Of a stretch of 52,809 bases of DNA, positions 50,331 through 52,809 are shown piece by piece. The translations under genes were made by a program, and so were the position numbers. Origin of the DNA: Oscillospiraceae bacterium (lineage in GTDB: Bacteria; Bacillota; Clostridia; Oscillospirales; SIG627); the NCBI GenBank assembly GCA_015063985.1, contig SVTC01000016.1, forward strand, positions 1-52,809, read 5' to 3'. Positions within the stretch are counted from its first letter, which is position 1; the number at the start of each line of letters is the position of its first letter. A model generated the notes under the pieces. That model saw only the letters and a program-made list of their open reading frames with translations, was not told the origin of the DNA and did not search any database.

Positions 50331-50539
50331 CCAATCCGAAGGATTGGTATGTAATCAACGCGCCCCGCGCGTTGCATGTAATCCGTTGCCTCGCGACGGC
50401 ATGGCATCGCGCTTTAGCGCGTATTCACGTTTCTCCGCCTTCGGATTGATTCCATACATCACTTCGTGATGATTCCATACGCGACTTCGTCGCAATTCCA
50501 TACAAGGCTTCGCCTTGATTTCATACACGCCTGCGGCGT
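50331..50539. repeat. hairpin array with GATTCCATAC-type linkers, exact 23-nt period
   Basis: The best-ordered part is 50448-50539. 10-nt linkers at 50448 (GATTCCATAC), 50471 (GATTCCATAC), 50494 (AATTCCATAC) and 50517 (GATTTCATAC) alternate with 13-nt hairpins ATCAC-TTC-GTGAT, GCGAC-TTC-GTCGC, AAGGC-TTC-GCCTT and ACGCC-TGC-GGCGT. Upstream are looser units: CCAATCC-GAA-GGATTGG (50331-50347), AACGCGC/GCGCGTT (50357-50373), CCGTTG/CGACGG and CGCGC/GCGCG (50408-50421). Short ORFs crossing here have no ribosome binding site. Confidence 0.92.
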
Positions 50540-50656
50540 GTGAAATTCGCTGTGAGCAGCGAGTGGGTGGATTTAATTTCACTTTCTGCGGTAGCAGAAA
50601 ATTTCACAATTTACGGAGTAAATTATTTCACCGTGAGCGTAAGCGAACGATTTCAC
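50540..50656. repeat. hairpin array with ATTTCAC linkers, 24-25 nt period
   Basis: ATTTCAC occurs at 50576, 50601, 50625 and 50650 (steps 25, 24, 25), and its complement GTGAAAT at 50540. Hairpins: TCGCTG-TGAG-CAGCGA (50547-50562), TTTCTGC-GGTA-GCAGAAA (50583-50600), AATTTAC-GGA-GTAAATT (50608-50624), and an imperfect one at 50632-50649. Confidence 0.9.
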
Positions 50657-50774
50657 TAAAAACGAACGGTTATGCAAGAGTTCGAATCCTTAATACAAAC
50701 CAAAAAATATCTTTTTTGTAGCCCATAGCCAACAAAAACAGAATATTTGTCTACCGACAAATGTTCTGTTTTTG

Positions 50775-50922
50775 TTTATCCAAGCCGCAGGCTTGGTATA
50801 TCATTGACGCACGAAGTGCGGTGCATATCATCAAGGTCGGCAAGCCGACCTTGTATCTCATCACGCGCCGGCGTGCATCCTTCTGCGGCTTGATGATATA
50901 CCGCAAGCTGCGGATGATATAC
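50775..50922. repeat. hairpin element with GTATATCATC-type linkers and the shared terminal motif
   Basis: Starts with TTTATCCAAGCCG (50775-50787), the inverse of the right end found twice at 31.5-31.8 kb. Hairpins: CCAAGCC-GCA-GGCTTGG (50780-50796), CGCAC-GAA-GTGCG (50808-50820), AAGGTCGGC/GCCGACCTT (50833-50852), CACGC/GCGTG (50862-50875) and CCGCA-AGC-TGCGG (50901-50913). Linkers are GCATATCATC (50823), GTATCTCATC (50853), and inverted GATGATATAC just before 50901 and after 50913. AAGCCGCAG (50782-50790) also pairs with CTGCGGCTT (50883-50891) to enclose the middle hairpins. Confidence 0.88.
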
Positions 50923-50933
50923 AATGCTTTGTC

Positions 50934-50962
50934 TTGATTTGTTTTCAAAAATGTGTTATAAT
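50934..50962 (+). promoter_or_regulatory. promoter of the ACT-domain gene
   Basis: TTGATT (50934-50939) and TATAAT (50957-50962), 17-nt spacer. It begins 12 nt after the hairpin element ends. Confidence 0.75.
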
Positions 50963-50995
50963 TATCTTGTCTGATAAACTGTGGAGTGTGTTGAT

Positions 50996-51361
50996 ATGAA
51001 GCTTGAAATATTGCCGTACGGTATCACCGTGTGCCAATTGGCGGATCTTTCGCAAGTGGAGTTGAAAAACGGTTTTTATTTTCTATCCCGTACCGATGAG
51101 GAGATATCTCTTGTTTGCAAAACCTCTGAGGTGCCTGAGCTAACGGTGAAAAGAGAGGATGGCTGGCGAGGCTTTCGCATAGAAGGCGTGCTGGATTTTT
51201 CCCTTGTGGGTATATTAGCGGGTATTTCGGCGGTGCTTTCTCAAAACAGTATCGGTATCTTTGCCGTTTCCACCTACAATACCGACTACGTGCTTGTAAA
51301 GGAAAAGGATCTGGAGAAGGCGATAAAGGTCTTAAGCGAGGCAGGTTACACGCTTAAGTGA
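50996..51361 (+). CDS. ACT domain-containing protein
   Basis: A 121-residue protein made of two ACT-like halves, resembling the ACT_7/CASTOR-type domain. KLEILPYGITVCQLADLSQV is the first half. EGVLDFSLVGILAGISAVLSQNSIGIFAVSTYNTDYVLVKEKDLEKAIKVLSEAGY, the conserved second half, is the amino-acid-sensing fold. It probably binds an amino acid and regulates a partner; which is unknown. The ATG at 50996 has GGAG 9 nt upstream; a GTG at 50981 is in frame but coincides with that site. The LysR gene follows 61 nt later with its own promoter. Confidence 0.88.
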   Translation: MKLEILPYGITVCQLADLSQVELKNGFYFLSRTDEEISLVCKTSEVPELTVKREDGWRGFRIEGVLDFSLVGILAGISAVLSQNSIGIFAVSTYNTDYVLVKEKDLEKAIKVLSEAGYTLK

Positions 51362-51367
51362 TCATTG

Positions 51368-51396
51368 TTGATATTTTTTTATCTTTGTGATATAAT
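51368..51396 (+). promoter_or_regulatory. promoter of the LysR gene
   Basis: TTGATA (51368-51373), 17-nt spacer, TATAAT (51391-51396) with TGA before it. Confidence 0.75.
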
Positions 51397-51422
51397 ACCT
51401 TGGCACGAAAGGGGAGAGGTTT

Positions 51423-52346
51423 ATGAATATTCTTCACGTGAAATATGCCGTTGAGGTTGCAAGACTCGGTTCGTTGAATAAGGCGGCTGAATCACTTATG
51501 ATCGCCCAACCGAATATAAGCCGCTCTATCAAGGAGCTTGAGGCAGATCTGGGTATCATCATATTCCAAAGAAGCGCCAAGGGAATGGTCCTGACTCCCG
51601 ATGGAGAGGAATTTATGGATTGCGCTCGGGATATTCTTCAAAGAATAGATAATATGGAGCGATCCTATAAGGACGGCTACAATAAAAAGCAAAAATTTTC
51701 CATTTCCGTTCCCCGTGCCTGTTATATTTCCGCCGCCTTTGCGGAGTTTTCAAAAACCATCGGAGAAGGCGAGATCGAGGTATATTACGAGGAAACAAAT
51801 TCAAAAAACACCATTAAAAAGTTAACCGAAAACGAATACAAGCTCGGCATTATCCGTTACTGTGACAGCTATGACAAGTATTATAAGGCGATGCTGGAGG
51901 AAAGAGGCTTGGCTTATGAAATGGTAGCCGAATTTTCATACGTTCTCATTATGAGTGCCAACAATCCCTTGGCCGCCAAGGAGACGATAACCTACGACGA
52001 TCTTTCGTCTTTTATCGAGATAGCCCACGCAGATCACTACGTTCCCTCTCTTTCCGCTTCCAAGGTATTCAGGGAGGAGCTGCCGGATAACATTTCTCAG
52101 CGTATATTTGTATTCGAGAGAGGCAGTCAATTCGATCTTCTTTCGGAAAATCCCAGAACCTTTATGTGGGTATCCCCTGCATCCCAGCAGATACTTGATC
52201 GGTATAATCTTGTTCAGCGGGTATGCGAGGGTAACAAAAGAACCTATAAGGACGTTTTGATCTACCACAAGGGATATAAGCTTTCAAGGTTCGACAAGGA
52301 TTTTATAACCGCCCTTTGCGATGCGAGAAGAAAATTCGTAAAATGA
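51423..52346 (+). CDS. LysR family transcriptional regulator
   Basis: A 307-residue LysR-type regulator. The N-terminal winged helix-turn-helix is clear: HVKYAVEVARLGSLNKAAESLMIAQPNISRSIKELEADLGIIIFQR. A periplasmic-binding-protein-like effector domain follows from about residue 90. The usual target is a divergent or adjacent operon; the nearest candidate is the ferredoxin-NADP reductase operon starting at 52533, though the orientation is the same rather than divergent. GGGGAGAGG precedes the ATG. A terminator follows. Confidence 0.94.
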   Translation: MNILHVKYAVEVARLGSLNKAAESLMIAQPNISRSIKELEADLGIIIFQRSAKGMVLTPDGEEFMDCARDILQRIDNMERSYKDGYNKKQKFSISVPRACYISAAFAEFSKTIGEGEIEVYYEETNSKNTIKKLTENEYKLGIIRYCDSYDKYYKAMLEERGLAYEMVAEFSYVLIMSANNPLAAKETITYDDLSSFIEIAHADHYVPSLSASKVFREELPDNISQRIFVFERGSQFDLLSENPRTFMWVSPASQQILDRYNLVQRVCEGNKRTYKDVLIYHKGYKLSRFDKDFITALCDARRKFVK

Positions 52347-52355
52347 ATCAAAATT

Positions 52356-52381
52356 GCTCTGCTGATAAGCGGAGCTTTTTT
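52356..52381 (+). terminator. terminator of the LysR gene
   Basis: GCTCTGCT and AGCGGAGC (one G-U) around GATA, followed by TTTTTTAT. Confidence 0.85.
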
Positions 52382-52453
52382 ATTTGATAGGACGTATATC
52401 GATATTGATAATAGCGATATAACAATTTGATTATTCTCAAAGTTTGGGTGATA

Positions 52454-52462
52454 TGCTATAAT
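52454..52462 (+). promoter_or_regulatory. extended -10 promoter of the reductase gene
   Basis: TGCTATAAT at 52454-52462 is a full extended -10. No good -35 lies 17 nt upstream, so it may depend on an activator. About 65 nt of leader follow. Confidence 0.6.
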
Positions 52463-52532
52463 TTACGATGTAAAAAATGGAAATACTATGGCGCACTTCG
52501 GGCGGTCGTAATTATTAATGGAGATAAAGCAT

Positions 52533-52809
52533 ATGTATAAGATACTGAGAAAGAAGATACTGAATCCGACAGTAACGCAGATGGAGATCGAGGCACCGCT
52601 GGTAGCAAAGAAGGCAAAGCCGGGGCAATTTATCATACTGAGAGTAGACGAAAGCGGAGAAAGGATCCCCCTGACGATAGCGGGAGCGGATAAGGAAAGC
52701 GGAGGAGTAAAGATCATATTCCAGGTAGTGGGAGCAACCACCACCAAGCTCAATGCAAAAGAGGAAGGCGAATATATAAGCGACTTTGTGGGCCCCTTGG
52801 GAACCGCAA
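52533..52809 (+). CDS. ferredoxin-NADP+ reductase subunit alpha (NfnA-type FAD/NAD-binding), partial
   Basis: The first 92 residues of a flavoprotein, cut by the window end. MYKILRKKILNPTVTQMEIEAP, AKPGQFIILRVDESGERIPLTIAG and FVGPLG are the FAD-binding hallmarks of the sulfide/dihydroorotate dehydrogenase-like reductase family, whose member NfnA pairs with NfnB to exchange electrons between ferredoxin, NADH and NADPH. ATG at 52533 has GGAGA 10 nt upstream. Codon use is unlike that of the neighbours: Leu is mainly CTG, Ile mainly ATA, Arg AGA, and T-ending codons are scarce. Confidence 0.9.
   Translation, partial: MYKILRKKILNPTVTQMEIEAPLVAKKAKPGQFIILRVDESGERIPLTIAGADKESGGVKIIFQVVGATTTKLNAKEEGEYISDFVGPLGTA

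Noticed and set aside
50331-50656. CRISPR array
   Set aside because: Repeats are only 7-10 nt, the variable parts are palindromes of 13-18 nt, there is no leader and no cas gene in the window.
50251-50721. Short ORFs of 68-75 codons across the 50.3-50.7 kb hairpin field
   Set aside because: They translate palindromes, start without ribosome binding sites, and one begins inside tRNA-Leu.

Overview
The window reads as a piece of a Clostridia (Firmicutes) chromosome, probably an uncultured gut or rumen anaerobe. The signs are strong AGGAGG-type ribosome binding sites, near-consensus TTGACA-17-TATAAT promoters, hairpin plus U-run terminators at most gene ends, a type III glutamine synthetase beside ammonia-dependent AsnA, a two-gene SufC/SufB set, a pyrR-uracil permease operon behind an attenuator, MgtE, and a SpoIIQ-like M23 protein. 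I see no phage, transposase, CRISPR or rRNA. Two tRNA genes are present (Val-GAC and Leu-CAG).

Layout. 0.2-9.1 kb: an alkaline-phosphatase-fold enzyme, then leftward operons DUF1015-valS and (degenerate Rad50/YhaN-like membrane protein)-recG. 9.3-15.1 kb: rightward asnA-glnN followed by two paralogous ceramidase-like hydrolases. 15.1-15.6 kb: a dense field of small hairpins. 15.6-24 kb: GH36 alpha-galactosidase, YgjV/patatin pair, DUF2383, DUF1294, sufC-sufB, pyrR-uraA. 24-29.8 kb: a yybP-ykoY (manganese) riboswitch with its own terminator ahead of a P-type cation ATPase, then membrane and envelope proteins and a TIM-barrel isomerase. 29.9-36 kb: mgtE, a second hairpin field with tRNA-Val, an esterase, and a response regulator-histidine kinase-P-loop ATPase operon. 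36-40 kb: creatininase-like hydrolase, arylamine N-acetyltransferase, ZIP transporter, SpoU methyltransferase, AraC regulator. 40.3-49.8 kb: a carbohydrate-centred block (clan GH-A hydrolase, third ceramidase-like paralogue, an unknown lipoprotein behind a terminator-bearing leader, a beta-helix/PHP fusion, a GH20/GH67-like hydrolase). 50-52.8 kb: tRNA-Leu behind an almost perfect promoter, the largest hairpin field, an ACT protein, a LysR regulator, and the start of an NfnA-type ferredoxin-NADP reductase subunit.

How it fits together. The glycosidases (GH36, GH-A, GH20/67-like), the PHP/beta-helix protein, the sugar isomerase and the three ceramidase-like proteins all lack visible signal peptides. 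They look like intracellular processing of imported glycans or glycoconjugates; no sugar transporter lies in the window. Metal homeostasis is prominent (Mn riboswitch-ATPase, MgtE, ZIP).

The most unusual signal is non-coding. At 15.2-15.55, 31.4-31.8 and 50.33-50.92 kb there are arrays of short perfect hairpins with different stems, joined by near-constant linkers. Units repeat every 23-25 nt, and nearly all loops are GNA (or its complement TNC) closed by a C-G pair. Linker and terminal motifs are shared between the distant loci. I know no named family that fits. A second non-coding candidate is the leader at 43.86-44.08 kb, with mutually exclusive antiterminator and terminator helices and a 28-codon aromatic-rich ORF.
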